From: Pseudomonas alcaliphila JAB1
GTDB taxonomy: Bacteria > Pseudomonadota > Gammaproteobacteria > Pseudomonadales > Pseudomonadaceae
DNA length: 64,000 bases
NCBI RefSeq assembly: GCF_001941865.1
Contig: NZ_CP016162.1
Coordinates: 3,223,501 to 3,287,500 of the forward strand
Reading direction: 5' to 3'
A program made the translations under genes and the position numbers. The notes under the pieces are model-generated. The model worked only from the letters and a program-made list of their open reading frames with translations. It ran no database searches and had not been told where the DNA came from. Shown piece after piece: positions 28,687 through 37,999 of the stretch (its first letter is position 1; the number at the start of each line of letters is the position of its first letter).

Positions 28687-30102
28687 TCAGCTGGCGTACA
28701 GATACGCCTCGACATCCATGCCGGCATCACGCATCTGCGCCAGCTTGTAGCGCAGGGTACGCGGGCTGATACCCAGGCGCTCGGCGGCTTCCTTGCGACG
28801 ACCGCGTTCGGCACGCAGGGTATCGATGATGACCTGAAACTCGCGACGGCGAAGATCCTCGCCCAGCGCGCCGGCATCGACCGCACTCGGCGACTCAACC
28901 GGTTGCGCCATTGGCGGCGCAACGCTCGGCACCACGGCCAGGCGCGGCACCGCACCCTGCACCGATTGGCCGATGGGCGCATGCAGGCACAGATCCTGCG
29001 CCTGAATCACCCCCCCCTGCTGCAGGATCAATGCGCGTTGAATGGCGTTGTCCAGTTCGCGCACATTGCCCGGCCACTGATGCTGTACCAGGCTCTGCGC
29101 GGCCGACTCGGACAGGCGCACCGGCACCTGATTCATTTTTTTGACGTGCTTGGCCAGCAGTCGTTCGGCTAGCGGCAGAATGTCGGCAGGCCGCTCACGC
29201 AGTGGTCGCCAGGCCAGGGGAAATACCGACAGACGATAATAGAGGTCCTCACGGAAGCGCCCCGCCGCCACCTCACTGGCCAAATCACGGTTGCTGGTGG
29301 CCAGCACGCGAATATCCAGGTTGATCGGTTTGCGCGCCCCGACCCGCTCTACCTCACGCTCCTGCAGCACACGCAACAATTTGGCCTGCAGCCCCAGCGG
29401 CATTTCGGAAATCTCGTCGAGCAGAATGGTGCCGCCGTCAGCCAGCTCGAACTTGCCTGGCTGCGCGTTGACCGCACCGGTGAATGCGCCCTTCTCATGC
29501 CCGAACAAGGTGGCCTCGAGCATGTTGTCGGGAATCGCCGCACAGTTGATGGCGATGAAAGGCCCGGAGGCGCGCGGCGACTGCTGATGGATATAACGCG
29601 CCAGCACTTCCTTACCGGTGCCGGACTCGCCGGTGATCATCACCGTCGAATCACTCTGCGCCACTCGGGACGCCAGTTCCAGCAGCTGCACGCTGGCCGG
29701 CTCGAGCGCCACCGGACCGTCACGATCTCCTGCCGTCAATTTTCCGAGTGCATGCCTGGCCACCAACTCCAGCAACGTGCGCGGCTCGAACGGCTTGACC
29801 AGATAATCAGCGGCGCCCTGGCGGATGGCATCCACCGCCCGCTCCACCGCGCCGAAGGCCGTCATCAGCAATACCGGCAGTTGCGGATAACGACTACGAA
29901 TCTGCGCCAGCAGCTGATGACCATCCATGCCCGGCATGTTGACGTCACTGACCACCAGCCCGAACGGTTCCTCGGTCAACGCGACCAACGCCGCCTCGGC
30001 GCAATCGACGGCCCGATAATCATGCCCGCCCAGGCACAGGGTATCGGCCAGGGCTTCGCGCAGCGCGCGATCGTCTTCAACCAGCAGGACTTTGGCAGCC
30101 AT
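28687..30102 (-). CDS. fleR: Sigma-54-dependent response regulator FleR
   Basis: This 471-residue NtrC-type regulator has a receiver domain (1-118) with phospho-acceptor Asp53 (VSDVNMPGM). An AAA+ domain (about 135-370) has Walker A GESGTGKE at 158-165 and the sigma-54-contacting GAFTGA at 205-210. A Fis-type DNA-binding helix-turn-helix ends the protein (RKEAAERLGISPRTLRYKLA). With FleS it activates hook and basal-body genes. It follows fleS by 3 bases. Confidence 0.96.
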   Translation of the reverse strand: MAAKVLLVEDDRALREALADTLCLGGHDYRAVDCAEAALVALTEEPFGLVVSDVNMPGMDGHQLLAQIRSRYPQLPVLLMTAFGAVERAVDAIRQGAADYLVKPFEPRTLLELVARHALGKLTAGDRDGPVALEPASVQLLELASRVAQSDSTVMITGESGTGKEVLARYIHQQSPRASGPFIAINCAAIPDNMLEATLFGHEKGAFTGAVNAQPGKFELADGGTILLDEISEMPLGLQAKLLRVLQEREVERVGARKPINLDIRVLATSNRDLASEVAAGRFREDLYYRLSVFPLAWRPLRERPADILPLAERLLAKHVKKMNQVPVRLSESAAQSLVQHQWPGNVRELDNAIQRALILQQGGVIQAQDLCLHAPIGQSVQGAVPRLAVVPSVAPPMAQPVESPSAVDAGALGEDLRRREFQVIIDTLRAERGRRKEAAERLGISPRTLRYKLAQMRDAGMDVEAYLYAS

Positions 30103-30105
30103 GGG

Positions 30106-31320
30106 TTACTCCTGATTCGAGTGAGGCGCTGCACCTTGCAGCGGCAGAGAAACGATGGCGCAGGTACCACGACCCGCACACGATTGCAGCAGCAGTTGGC
30201 CCTGATGAGCACGGGCCACTGCCTTGACCACCGCCAGGCCGAGGCCGGTTCCGGTAGTCTTGGTGGTGAAGAAGGGCTCGCCCAGGCGCGCCAGGGTTTC
30301 CCGACTCATGCCTGGCCCGTTATCGCTGACGCACAGGCGCAGTTGGCCGTCGCGGCGATATAGATGAATCTTCAGACGCGCATCACGCCCGGCAGCCTGA
30401 ATGGCGTTGTCGATCAGATTGAGGACGGTGCCAACCAGCGTGTCGCGATTGCACTGCAGCTCGCCGTCGCGTACATCGCACTGCCAGCGCACGGCCATAT
30501 CGCCCACATGCGCATCGGCAGCCGCACGCAGCGCATCGAACAGGACTGACGGCGACAGGCGATCCGGCAACGGCAGCTCGCCCCGGGCGAAGATCAGCAT
30601 GTCGCGCACCTGGTTTTCCAACTCGTGCAGCCGCTCCTTCAAGCGCCCGGCGAAACGCTGCTGCTGTTCGGCCGGCAGCACCTGCTCGTTCAGGTGGCTT
30701 GCATAAAGCAGCGCAGCGGAGAGTGGCGTACGGATCTGATGCGCAAGAGAGGCGACCATGCGCCCCAGCGCCGATAGACGCTCATGGCGAGAAAGCTGAT
30801 CCTGCAGGCGACGGGTTTCTGTCAGGTCGGTCAGCAGCACAAGCTGCCCCGGCTCCCCATGCAGAGAACGGGTGGCAATGGACAGGCGGCGGCCGTCGCG
30901 CATGGAGATTTCGTGACCATCGTCTTCGCGCGGCGCGAAGTTGCGCGCGATCACCTGGCGCCAGAGCATACCCACCAGTGGCTGCCCGAGCAGCGCACGC
31001 GCGACTGGGTTGGCCTCGCGCACGACGCCCTGCCCGTCGATGACGATCACACCACCAGGCAGCAGATCCAGCAGGCTTTGCAGGCGATGAGCCAGACGCT
31101 CCTTCTCCGCCAGTTCCTGCATACGCTGAGCGCTGACCAGAGCCAGTTGCCCCTTCAGCTCATTGACCCGCGCTTCGAGCAGGCTGTAGGACTCGCTGAG
31201 CTGATTGGACATCTGATTGAACAGGGCAAAGGCCTGCTCCAGCCCTGCACGACTGGCTTGTTCGAGCGGCGCCGGAACACCTGGCTCGGCTGACTCAGTG
31301 GGACGAAGGTTGGCTGCCAT
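30106..31320 (-). CDS. fleS: Flagellar sensor histidine kinase FleS
   Basis: This is a soluble kinase of 404 residues from the ATG at 31318-31320. A coiled-coil region (about 25-80) precedes a PAS domain (about 80-165: LLPGGVIVIDGQGVVREANP). HisKA has His194 in SLAHQIRTPLS, and HATPase_c has NLIDNAIQAAG and DNGPGM. No membrane span is visible, so the signal is probably internal. A second ATG five codons upstream (31333-31335) is possible; I prefer the shorter form because GAGAGAAG sits just before it. Confidence 0.93.
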   Translation of the reverse strand: MAANLRPTESAEPGVPAPLEQASRAGLEQAFALFNQMSNQLSESYSLLEARVNELKGQLALVSAQRMQELAEKERLAHRLQSLLDLLPGGVIVIDGQGVVREANPVARALLGQPLVGMLWRQVIARNFAPREDDGHEISMRDGRRLSIATRSLHGEPGQLVLLTDLTETRRLQDQLSRHERLSALGRMVASLAHQIRTPLSAALLYASHLNEQVLPAEQQQRFAGRLKERLHELENQVRDMLIFARGELPLPDRLSPSVLFDALRAAADAHVGDMAVRWQCDVRDGELQCNRDTLVGTVLNLIDNAIQAAGRDARLKIHLYRRDGQLRLCVSDNGPGMSRETLARLGEPFFTTKTTGTGLGLAVVKAVARAHQGQLLLQSCAGRGTCAIVSLPLQGAAPHSNQE

Positions 31321-31372
31321 CTGCTTCTCTCGCATGACGCACCGTCAGAAGACGGTCGGATACAAGATCTTT

Positions 31373-31389
31373 AGCAATCCCCGTGCCTA
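31373..31389 (-). promoter_or_regulatory. Sigma-54 promoter upstream of fleSR
   Basis: The minus strand reads TAGGCACGGGGATTGCT, with GG-N10-GC spacing. It lies about 53 bases upstream of the preferred fleS ATG, downstream of the fleQ terminator. FleQ activation of fleSR through sigma-54 is established in P. aeruginosa. Confidence 0.85.
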
Positions 31390-31424
31390 CTTTTTTATTC
31401 TTATTTTTCAAATACTTGAAAAAA

Positions 31425-31458
31425 CAAAGCCGGAGCTTGCGTCAAAGCTCCGGCTTTT
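31425..31458 (-). terminator. Rho-independent terminator after fleQ
   Basis: A 10-bp perfect stem (GCCGGAGCTT paired with AAGCTCCGGC) with a 6-base loop has T- and A-rich flanks on both sides, so it could end transcription in either direction. It separates fleQ from the fleSR promoter. Confidence 0.8.
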
Positions 31459-31496
31459 GGATCAGTAACTCCCCCGCAGGGAGCATCACGCGCATC

Positions 31497-31615
31497 AACG
31501 CGTAGGGCGTAGGGCGTACTCGCGAAGCAGTACGCCACTGGGCTGGTGCGGCGCCCCAAAATAGCGGGCTGTTCGCTTCGCTACGAGCGGTCGGCGCCCC
31601 GATCCGCCCTACGAA
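31497..31615. repeat. REP-like palindromic element between fleQ and fleS
   Basis: This GC-rich stretch contains two tandem GTAGGGC units, an imperfect hairpin (GGCGTACTCGCGAAG with GCAGTACGCC), a second inverted pair around GGCGCCCC/GGGGCGCC-type blocks and a closing GCCCTACG. GTAGGGCGGAT-type palindromes are common dispersed elements in Pseudomonas intergenic regions. No ORF of note is present. Confidence 0.6.
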
Positions 31616-31623
31616 CGGCGGAG

Positions 31624-33099
31624 TCAATCCTCGTCCTGACCATCCTCTTCGCGGCGGCTCATGCCGTACTTGCGCATCTTCTCGACCAGCGTGGTACGGC
31701 GAATACGCAGGCGCTCAGCCGCACGCGCCACCACGCCACCGGCATCGTCCAGCGCCTGCTGGATCAGGCCCTGCTCGAGGTTGCCCAGGTAGTCCTTCAG
31801 GTCCAGCCCCTCCGGCGGCAGCATGGCTGGTGTATCGAGGCCCGGTAAACCGGCCATGATCGCAGCGCGCTCTTCCATTTCATCACGAAGGCTGGCCGCG
31901 AGTTGCTCATCCTCGTCATCGACATGACGGAATTTCTTCGGCAATTCGCCCACCCCGATCACACCGTAGGGATGCATGATCGCCATGCGCTCCACCAGGT
32001 TGGCCAGCTCGCGCACGTTACCTGCCCAGTCATGACGGCACAGCGACATGATGGCGGCCGAGTTGAAGCGAATGGAGCCACGCTTCTCGTGCTCCATGCG
32101 CGAAATCAGCTCGTTCATCAGCAGCGGGATATCTTCGATACGCTCGCGCAGCGGCGCCATCTCGATCGGGAAGACGTTGAGGCGGTAATACAGATCCTCG
32201 CGGAAACTGCCGTCCTCGATCATCTTCTCCAGGTTCTTGTGCGTGGCAGCGATGATGCGCACATCGGCGGTCTGCGTCTTGTTGCTGCCGACCCGCTCGA
32301 AGGTCCGTTCCTGCAGCACGCGCAGCAACTTGACCTGCATCGGCAGCGGCATGTCGCCGATTTCATCGAGAAACAGCGTGCCACCGTTGGCCAACTCGAA
32401 ACGCCCTGCCCGACTGGTGATAGCACCAGTGAAGGCGCCCTTCTCATGCCCGAACAGCTCGCTCTCCAGCAACTCGGCAGGAATGGCACCACAGTTGACC
32501 GGCACGAAAGGCGCGTCACGACGCTTGGAGTGATAGTGCAGGTTACGCGCCACCACCTCCTTGCCAGTTCCGGACTCACCGAGGATCAACACGCTGGCCT
32601 CGGTATCGGCGACCTGCTGCATCATCTGCCGCACCTGCTGAATGGCGCGACTGGTACCGACCAGGCTACGGAACAGATTGGGCTCGCGCTGCCGACCACG
32701 ATCACGGGCCTGGTCGTACATCTCGCGATAGACCTGGGCACGGTGCAGCGAATCGAGCAGCTTGTTATAGCTAAGTGGAGTTTCCAGGCTGGCCAGCACA
32801 CGCCTGCGCAAATCTTCCGGCCACTCGACGATGCTGGAGTCGCCAACCGTCAATAGCGGCAGGAACTCATCCCAGCCAGCAATCTGCTTGGTCAGCTCGA
32901 GCGCCCCCCCCTTGGCCTCGACATCGCCCAGCAAGACGCTGAGCACTTCGCGACTGGAAGCGAGCTCGGCCACAGCATTGCGCCAATCCTGGCTGGTACA
33001 GGCCAGATGCTCTTCCCCGAGAAAACTCAGAATGATCGCCAACTCGTGGCGGCGCGCAGCATTGTCATCGATCAACAGGATTTTAGTTTCACGCCACAT
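31624..33099 (-). CDS. fleQ: Flagellar master regulator FleQ (c-di-GMP-responsive enhancer-binding protein)
   Basis: The protein has 491 residues. An atypical N-terminal receiver-like domain (1-120) lacks a normal phospho-acceptor context. The AAA+ domain has Walker A GESGTGKE (174-181) and GAFTGA (221-226), and a C-terminal Fis-type helix-turn-helix is present ([20 protein letters not shown]). The LFRS motif at 142-145, which contacts c-di-GMP in P. aeruginosa FleQ, is intact. FleQ with sigma-54 activates early flagellar genes and, when c-di-GMP rises, releases exopolysaccharide genes. FleN antagonises it. Confidence 0.97.
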   Translation of the reverse strand: MWRETKILLIDDNAARRHELAIILSFLGEEHLACTSQDWRNAVAELASSREVLSVLLGDVEAKGGALELTKQIAGWDEFLPLLTVGDSSIVEWPEDLRRRVLASLETPLSYNKLLDSLHRAQVYREMYDQARDRGRQREPNLFRSLVGTSRAIQQVRQMMQQVADTEASVLILGESGTGKEVVARNLHYHSKRRDAPFVPVNCGAIPAELLESELFGHEKGAFTGAITSRAGRFELANGGTLFLDEIGDMPLPMQVKLLRVLQERTFERVGSNKTQTADVRIIAATHKNLEKMIEDGSFREDLYYRLNVFPIEMAPLRERIEDIPLLMNELISRMEHEKRGSIRFNSAAIMSLCRHDWAGNVRELANLVERMAIMHPYGVIGVGELPKKFRHVDDEDEQLAASLRDEMEERAAIMAGLPGLDTPAMLPPEGLDLKDYLGNLEQGLIQQALDDAGGVVARAAERLRIRRTTLVEKMRKYGMSRREEDGQDED

Positions 33100-33173
33100 C
33101 TTGTGCTTGTCTGACCCGAGAAGTGAGGGAAATTGCGCGCCAGATCTTCGACACGCACCAGCAATTAGCCACT

Positions 33174-33202
33174 AGTAAAGTCAAAAAATTGAAGCCAGTC
33201 AA
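33174..33202 (-). promoter_or_regulatory. Candidate sigma-70 promoter for fleQ
   Basis: The minus strand reads TTGACT, 17 bases, then TTTACT, ending about 75 bases upstream of the fleQ ATG. Vegetative transcription of fleQ is known in P. aeruginosa. The 257-base gap between fleQ and fliT otherwise holds only the fliT terminator at its far end. Confidence 0.5.
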
Positions 33203-33311
33203 TTTTATGGCGTAGTTTTTTGCCCACTTAGGGAAATGGCGACGCAAATACGTGCGTAGCCGGTATGTGGGAACCGAGAAAAGAGAGGAAATAGGGTAGT
33301 AGAAGAAGAGA

Positions 33312-33343
33312 GAGAAAAGACCGAACCTGCACGCCAGGTTCGG
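33312..33343 (-). terminator. Rho-independent terminator after fliT-like gene
   Basis: A stem of CCGAACCTG paired with CAGGTTCGG is followed on the minus strand by TCTTTTCTC. It lies 14 bases after the stop of the fliT-like gene and isolates it from fleQ. Confidence 0.8.
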
Positions 33344-33356
33344 CAATCCATTGGTA

Positions 33357-33650
33357 TCAGTCGAACAGCTGATAGACCTTGGCACCCTGACTGGATTGAT
33401 TGAGCTGCACCAGCTCGCTTGCCAAACGTTGCTGCTCAGCCTGACAAACTGTGACCAGCTCGCGATAGAGGGCAAGCAAGGCTTCCATGCTGCCGCGCAG
33501 CTCCTCTTCATCACGACTGTCGACCATCGCAGCATCCACTGCAATACGACACTGCAAATCCAGCTCACCAATAGCGGCCCAGTCCTGCTTGGCCAAAGCA
33601 TCGCACAAGGCCGAACCAGTAGCCTCCAAACGCTGGACAGATGAACTCAT
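33357..33650 (-). CDS. FliT/FleP-like flagellar chaperone
   Basis: This 97-residue, all-helical, acidic protein begins MSSSVQRLEATGSALCDAL. It has no signal peptide and no strong motif. Its place after fliS and before fleQ is that of fleP in P. aeruginosa, a FliT-like gene. FliT proteins chaperone the cap protein FliD. I call it on position, size and helical character; sequence similarity to FliT is too weak to judge by eye. Confidence 0.65.
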   Translation of the reverse strand: MSSSVQRLEATGSALCDALAKQDWAAIGELDLQCRIAVDAAMVDSRDEEELRGSMEALLALYRELVTVCQAEQQRLASELVQLNQSSQGAKVYQLFD

Positions 33651-33673
33651 TCGCTTATCCTCCGATGCCCACC

Positions 33674-34054
33674 TTATTCGGCGATAGCATCCCAGCCCGC
33701 CTTGATATCCCGCAACAAACCAGCGACTTCTTCGAGGAGAGCAGGCTCGTTGCTGATATTCGCCTCAGTCAGGCGGGTAATCATATATTCGTACAGGCCA
33801 TCGAGATTACCAGCTAATTCACCGCCTTGCTGATGATCCAGGCTGTCACGAAGCCCCGCGACAATTGCGATGCTCTTACCGATCAACTCGCCCTTCAATG
33901 CCGTCTGCCCGCGTTCCATGGCGCCACGCGCCTGCGCGATGCGTGTCAGCCCGCCTTCCATCAACATTTGAATCAGACGGTGAGGACTGGCATCGACTAC
34001 TCGGGCTTGAGTGTTGACGCTTTGATACTGCTTAAGGGCCGACGATGCATACAT
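33674..34054 (-). CDS. FliS-family flagellin chaperone (second copy)
   Basis: This 126-residue FliS-fold four-helix protein has YQSVNTQARVVDASPHRLIQMLMEGGLTRIAQARGAME at its start, closely following the FliS pattern, and ends in EEVAGLLRDIKAGWDAIAE. It keeps the classic SPHRLI(Q)ML motif that the neighbouring copy at 34247 lacks. FliS binds the flagellin C-terminus and prevents cytoplasmic polymerisation. It has its own FliA-type promoter, which suggests late expression together with fliC. Confidence 0.88.
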   Translation of the reverse strand: MYASSALKQYQSVNTQARVVDASPHRLIQMLMEGGLTRIAQARGAMERGQTALKGELIGKSIAIVAGLRDSLDHQQGGELAGNLDGLYEYMITRLTEANISNEPALLEEVAGLLRDIKAGWDAIAE

Positions 34055-34090
34055 GGTCGATCTCGCTATGCTGATTGGCTGATACTTGGG

Positions 34091-34116
34091 TATCGGCCTA
34101 ACCCGGCAAAGCTTTA
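34091..34116 (-). promoter_or_regulatory. FliA (sigma-28) promoter for the second fliS and fliT-like gene
   Basis: The minus strand reads TAAA, exactly 15 bases, then GCCGATACC, 37 bases upstream of the ATG at 34052-34054. Element spacing and the -10 are the same as at the fliC promoter (37950-37975). Confidence 0.75.
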
Positions 34117-34246
34117 GCGATCAAATGATGAAAGCTCACGACACTCTGTAGCTTGAACTCTCTTGACGTAGAAACAACTTCAGCCGCGAACAAGGCCAGA
34201 TCACCAGAAGGCTGATCCACCTGCCATCGACGCAAGGCGAGTCAAG

Positions 34247-34639
34247 TTATCCAGCCGAGCGCGACGGTTCTACCTCGGAGCCTATGGCGTCCCAGGCATC
34301 CTTGATCTGCGCCAGCAACCCTTCGACCTCATCCAGGCTGTGTGCCTCGCGCTCGACCGCTACACCCGCCAGGCGGCGAGTCATGTAGTCATAAAGCGCA
34401 TCCAAATTCTCGGCAATTTCCCCCCCAGACGTTTTGTCCAGGCAGGCTTGCAGCACACCGAGAATGGTCAACGTGCTGCCCACCGCCACACCGCGGACAT
34501 CGTTGTTACCCTCAGTCTGCGCCAAACGCGCCAGACGCACGCGCTCCAGGGCGCCATCAAGCAGCATTTGCACCGCACGGTACTGTGAGACTTCCTGGCT
34601 GGTGTTGACCTGCTTGTAGGTATCGATTGGTCTGCTCAT
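34247..34639 (-). CDS. fliS: FliS-family flagellin chaperone
   Basis: The protein has 130 residues and begins [20 protein letters not shown]. Its helices match FliS ([35 protein letters not shown]). It is 3 bases after fliD, so it is read from the fliD transcript. In place of SPHRLI it has [11 protein letters not shown], so its client binding may differ from that of the copy at 33674. One of the pair may serve flagellin and the other FliD or another substrate. Confidence 0.88.
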   Translation of the reverse strand: MSRPIDTYKQVNTSQEVSQYRAVQMLLDGALERVRLARLAQTEGNNDVRGVAVGSTLTILGVLQACLDKTSGGEIAENLDALYDYMTRRLAGVAVEREAHSLDEVEGLLAQIKDAWDAIGSEVEPSRSAG

Positions 34640-34642
34640 GCC

Positions 34643-36061
34643 TTACTTATCCTGTCTTACTACGCCGGGAAGGCTGGAAAGTGCACTACTCATCCAATCG
34701 CTAGTGCGCGACAACTGGCCAATCAAACTATCCATCGCGTTGTACTGTGCGTAAAGGCGCTTCTGAACGGCTTCTATACGCAAATCCAGTGCCGCACGCT
34801 GCTCCTTGACGCCCTCACGAGTCTGCTGCAATCCCTTGACGCGCTCATCCAACACCCCACCGGTCTCGGTATAGCCGACCACGCGCGAAGTCATGCGCCC
34901 CATAAGACCGTTTTCGCCGGTAAGAAAGCCCTCTACCGCATCGTAGTTTTCCGCCAGCGAGCTATCGAGCTTCTTGCTATTGATACTGAGCTTGCCGTCT
35001 TTATCACTGTTGATACCCAGCTCCGACAGGAGCTTCAGATCACTGCCTCCGGTAACCGTACTCATTTCACGGCGCAGGCCATTGACCAGGTTGCGAACAC
35101 TGGAGTCTCCCAGCAACTCGCCCACAACTGGCTCGCCACCACTGACCGGGATCATCTTGGTCAGTGAGGTCGTCGTTGAAATCAGTTTGTTGTAGGAATC
35201 AACGAATTTCTGCAGATTGCTCTTGATCGCAGCCTTGTTGTCAGCGACGGTCAACGTCATGACCTTGGGATCAGTCTGCGTCGGATCAGTTGTACTGAGG
35301 GGGTTGGCCTGCAACAGATTGAGCGTCACACCATCAATCACATCACTGATCTTGTTGCTGGCGCTCTCGACTTCCAAGCCATCAACCTTGATACGGGCAT
35401 TGGTCGCCTGAGTCAGGCTACTGGCGCCCGCGACCAAGCTATCGAGACTGTTGCCTGTAGCGCCATTGTCCTGAGTCGCAGCACTAACGGAGAGATCCTG
35501 ACCAGCCCCGGTCTTGTCAGACGCGAGCACCAGCCTGGACGTACCTGCGACGGGATCACTGACGACATTGGCAGTGATCCCCTTGCCCTTGAGCTGCTCG
35601 TTGATGCTATTGCGCACATCGCGAAGGCTCGCGCCGGCCTCAACGTCGATATTGAAGCTCTCGCCGTCTCGACCAATAGTCAGGGTGCCGCCCTGAGCAA
35701 AGGCGGCATCCGCCCCCCCCGTGATCGCGCCACTCGACAATTTGCTGGCAGTCGCCAGACTCAAGACCTCGATGCTGTATTTACCAGCTTGGGCCCCCTT
35801 GTTCGCCGTTGCCGTAAAACGCGCCGAATCTGAAGAAGAGGCCGTACGGGCATTGTACAAAGCTGGATCGTTGAGCCCCTTGAGCGTTGTCTGAAACTCA
35901 CTCAACGCATTGCGCAAAGTCCCCAGAGCGGTGATTTGGGCCTCAGCCTTGCCACCTATCCGGTTCAGTTGCGCGTCTTTGGGGGCTCGCTCCGCCGCGA
36001 CCGTTGCCTTAACGATCGATTCGATATTGATCCCTGATCCTATACCTGTAATGCCCGCCAT
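34643..36061 (-). CDS. fliD: Flagellar filament cap protein FliD
   Basis: The protein has 472 residues. N-terminal FliD_N coiled-coil (1-100) begins MAGITGIGSGINIESIVKATVAAE, a Ser/Thr/Ala-rich central region follows (about 110-330), and the C-terminal FliD_C helices end in TSDWMSSALSSLPGVVRQDK. It forms the cap under which flagellin folds and in P. aeruginosa is also a mucin adhesin. The central region is likely surface-exposed and is usually variable between strains. Confidence 0.95.
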   Translation of the reverse strand: MAGITGIGSGINIESIVKATVAAERAPKDAQLNRIGGKAEAQITALGTLRNALSEFQTTLKGLNDPALYNARTASSSDSARFTATANKGAQAGKYSIEVLSLATASKLSSGAITGGADAAFAQGGTLTIGRDGESFNIDVEAGASLRDVRNSINEQLKGKGITANVVSDPVAGTSRLVLASDKTGAGQDLSVSAATQDNGATGNSLDSLVAGASSLTQATNARIKVDGLEVESASNKISDVIDGVTLNLLQANPLSTTDPTQTDPKVMTLTVADNKAAIKSNLQKFVDSYNKLISTTTSLTKMIPVSGGEPVVGELLGDSSVRNLVNGLRREMSTVTGGSDLKLLSELGINSDKDGKLSINSKKLDSSLAENYDAVEGFLTGENGLMGRMTSRVVGYTETGGVLDERVKGLQQTREGVKEQRAALDLRIEAVQKRLYAQYNAMDSLIGQLSRTSDWMSSALSSLPGVVRQDK

Positions 36062-36121
36062 ATCTTTTGCCTCGTCAGAAAACCGGCAATGCCGACCTTG
36101 CGATAGTCATTTCCGGATGAC

Positions 36122-36138
36122 AATCAAGAAATGTGCCA
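36122..36138 (-). promoter_or_regulatory. Weak sigma-54-like site upstream of fliD
   Basis: The minus strand reads TGGCACATTTCTTGATT: a consensus -24 element with the usual spacing, but the -12 GC is GA. It lies about 65 bases upstream of fliD, just after the flaG terminator. No better candidate is visible in this gap. Confidence 0.35.
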
Positions 36139-36142
36139 TTCA

Positions 36143-36196
36143 GAAAAACAAACGGGCTCTACTCGCGAAGCATTTCGTACTTCGCGAGTAGAACCC
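36143..36196 (-). terminator. Strong terminator hairpin between flaG and fliD
   Basis: A 17-bp stem with one mismatch (left arm 36154-36170, right arm 36180-36196, 9-base loop) is followed on the minus strand by a TTTGTTTTTC run. It ends fliC-flaG transcription 28 bases after flaG. Confidence 0.88.
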
Positions 36197-36224
36197 GCTT
36201 TCATTCATAAGCATCACAGCACAC

Positions 36225-36593
36225 TCACACCTGAGCAGTGAATAGCAAACTGCGCGCTTCGGAAAGGCTCTCCGCCAACTTCAACGCCTCTTCGGAGGGA
36301 ATCTGGCGTATCACGTCACCGGACTTCGTGTCAGTCACTTTTACAACAACCCGGCCAGAGCTGTCGTCCAGGGAGAAATTGATATCCCGCCTGACAGACT
36401 GGACGAACTCCTGGATGCTGCTGACAGCCTCCTGAATGCGCTCAGGGCTGGCCGTGGCCTCCTCCGCTTTATCCGCACTCCTGGATGCATCGAGCCGTTC
36501 TCTGGACTCATCAACCTTGGCGGTAGTGCCTGCGTGCGGCTTGGCGGGGCTTGCCTTGGTGTTCAGCCAGTCATTTATCGAACCGATATCCAT
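36225..36593 (-). CDS. flaG: Flagellar protein FlaG
   Basis: This 122-residue protein has a Lys/Glu/Ala-rich first half and the conserved FlaG C-terminal domain from about residue 55 (VRRDINFSLDDSSGRVVVKVTDTKSGDVIRQIPSEE in short blocks). FlaG influences filament length in Pseudomonas and Campylobacter. It lies between fliC (71-base gap) and fliD, the usual place. Confidence 0.92.
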   Translation of the reverse strand: MDIGSINDWLNTKASPAKPHAGTTAKVDESRERLDASRSADKAEEATASPERIQEAVSSIQEFVQSVRRDINFSLDDSSGRVVVKVTDTKSGDVIRQIPSEEALKLAESLSEARSLLFTAQV

Positions 36594-36664
36594 AACTTTT
36601 TCCTCGCCATGAGGTAATGGGGAGAAAGGTTACCCCTTCCCCCCATCGGTGTCGCCTATCTACC

Positions 36665-37852
36665 TTAGCCCAGGAGGCTGAGGACAGCCTGCGGCAACTG
36701 GTTGGCCTGAGCCAGGATCGCAGTACCTGCCTGTTGCAGGATCTGGTTCTTGGTCAGATTGGCGGTTTCTGCGGCGAAATCAGTATCCTGAATCCGTCCG
36801 CGGGCTGCCGCTACGTTCTCCGAGATGTTCTGCAGGTTAGAGATCGTGTTACCAAAACGGTTCTGTACCGCACCCAAGTCGGCGCGCTGAGCGTCAATGG
36901 ACTGGATCGCCTGATCGATGGCAAATATCGCTTGCTGTGAGCCTTCTACTGTAGTGATGTCCACCCCAGCGATCGAGAGATCGGTTGAACCGGTAGTGCT
37001 ATCCGCCCAAGCGCCAGCAGTTACAGTTTCACCAGTCGCTTTTGGAGCCACGGTGTAGCTCATCGAAGCGATGGCATTACCGCCACCCGTTGCAGCAACC
37101 TTGGACATCAGGGAGAGGCCACCGCCCGATGCGGTAAAGGCACCCACGCCCAGGTTGGCATCGTTGATCGCTGTCGCGACAGCCTGGTCGATATCAGCGT
37201 TGGTAGCGCCTGCTTTTACAGTCGTTTCCAGAGTTTTCGCTGCACCGCCGACGTTGATGCTGACCGAGATAGTAGCGCCAGAAGCCAGGCCTGCAGCAGG
37301 AGCACCAGTTGCACCGGCCACCGTGGACTCGAAGAACTCGCCCTTGAGCGAATCAGTGCTCATCTCGCCGATCTTGACGCTGATGGTTTCGTTGGCCGCA
37401 CTACCCACCTGGAAGGTGGTGGTCTCGAAGGAACCATCAAGCAGCTTCTTGCCACCAAAGGTGGTGGTGTTGGAGATACGGTTCAGTTCTTTCTTCAGCT
37501 CGGTCACTTCCGAGTTGAGCGCCTTGCGCTCTTCGTCGCTGTTCGAACCGTTTGCCGACTGCAGAGACAGGTCACGCATACGCTGCAGGATGTTGGTGGA
37601 TTGCTCCAGCGCACCTTCAGCAGTTTGTGCCATCGAGATGCCGTCGTTGGAGTTCTTCACTGCCACGTTCAGGCCGTTGATCTGGCTGGTCAGACGGTTG
37701 GCGATCTGCAGACCGGCGGCGTCGTCCTTGGCGCTGTTGATGCGCGAACCAGTCGACAGGCGCTGCAGGGAGGTATCCAGAGCCTTGGACGAGCTGTTCA
37801 GGTTGCGCTGAGTATTCAGAGACGCAATGTTTGTGTTGACGGTCAAAGCCAT
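36665..37852 (-). CDS. fliC: Flagellin FliC
   Basis: The protein has 395 residues. The conserved N-terminal D0/D1 ([18 protein letters not shown], then [20 protein letters not shown]) runs to about 170. A Gly/Ala/Thr/Ser-rich central domain spans about 170-290, and a conserved C-terminal D1/D0 ends in LLG. The exposed centre is rich in Ser and Thr, suited to O-glycosylation by the operon encoded just upstream. The length is near that of P. aeruginosa a-type flagellin (about 394). The Shine-Dalgarno GGAGGA is very strong. Confidence 0.97.
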   Translation of the reverse strand: MALTVNTNIASLNTQRNLNSSSKALDTSLQRLSTGSRINSAKDDAAGLQIANRLTSQINGLNVAVKNSNDGISMAQTAEGALEQSTNILQRMRDLSLQSANGSNSDEERKALNSEVTELKKELNRISNTTTFGGKKLLDGSFETTTFQVGSAANETISVKIGEMSTDSLKGEFFESTVAGATGAPAAGLASGATISVSINVGGAAKTLETTVKAGATNADIDQAVATAINDANLGVGAFTASGGGLSLMSKVAATGGGNAIASMSYTVAPKATGETVTAGAWADSTTGSTDLSIAGVDITTVEGSQQAIFAIDQAIQSIDAQRADLGAVQNRFGNTISNLQNISENVAAARGRIQDTDFAAETANLTKNQILQQAGTAILAQANQLPQAVLSLLG

Positions 37853-37949
37853 GATGTGTGTCCTCCATCGGACCGAGCTTGTTTGCCTGAGTGTGCGACC
37901 TTGGGAGGGGCATCACCCAGGCACCCATAAAGTTCGCATTCATCTCTTG

Positions 37950-37975
37950 TATCGGCGCTTGCTGGGAGAGCTTTA
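37950..37975 (-). promoter_or_regulatory. FliA (sigma-28) promoter of fliC
   Basis: The minus strand reads TAAA, 15 bases, then GCCGATAC, about 97 bases upstream of the fliC ATG. This matches the sigma-28 consensus TAAA-N15-GCCGATAA except for the final base. Confidence 0.88.
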
Positions 37976-37999
37976 GGTTTTTTTGCATATTTTTCTTGC

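Noticed and set aside
31497..31615. CRISPR-like or attachment-site repeats between fleQ and fleS
   Set aside because: The repeats are short palindromes of REP type with no regular spacers, no cas genes, no integrase and no tRNA, so neither explanation fits.
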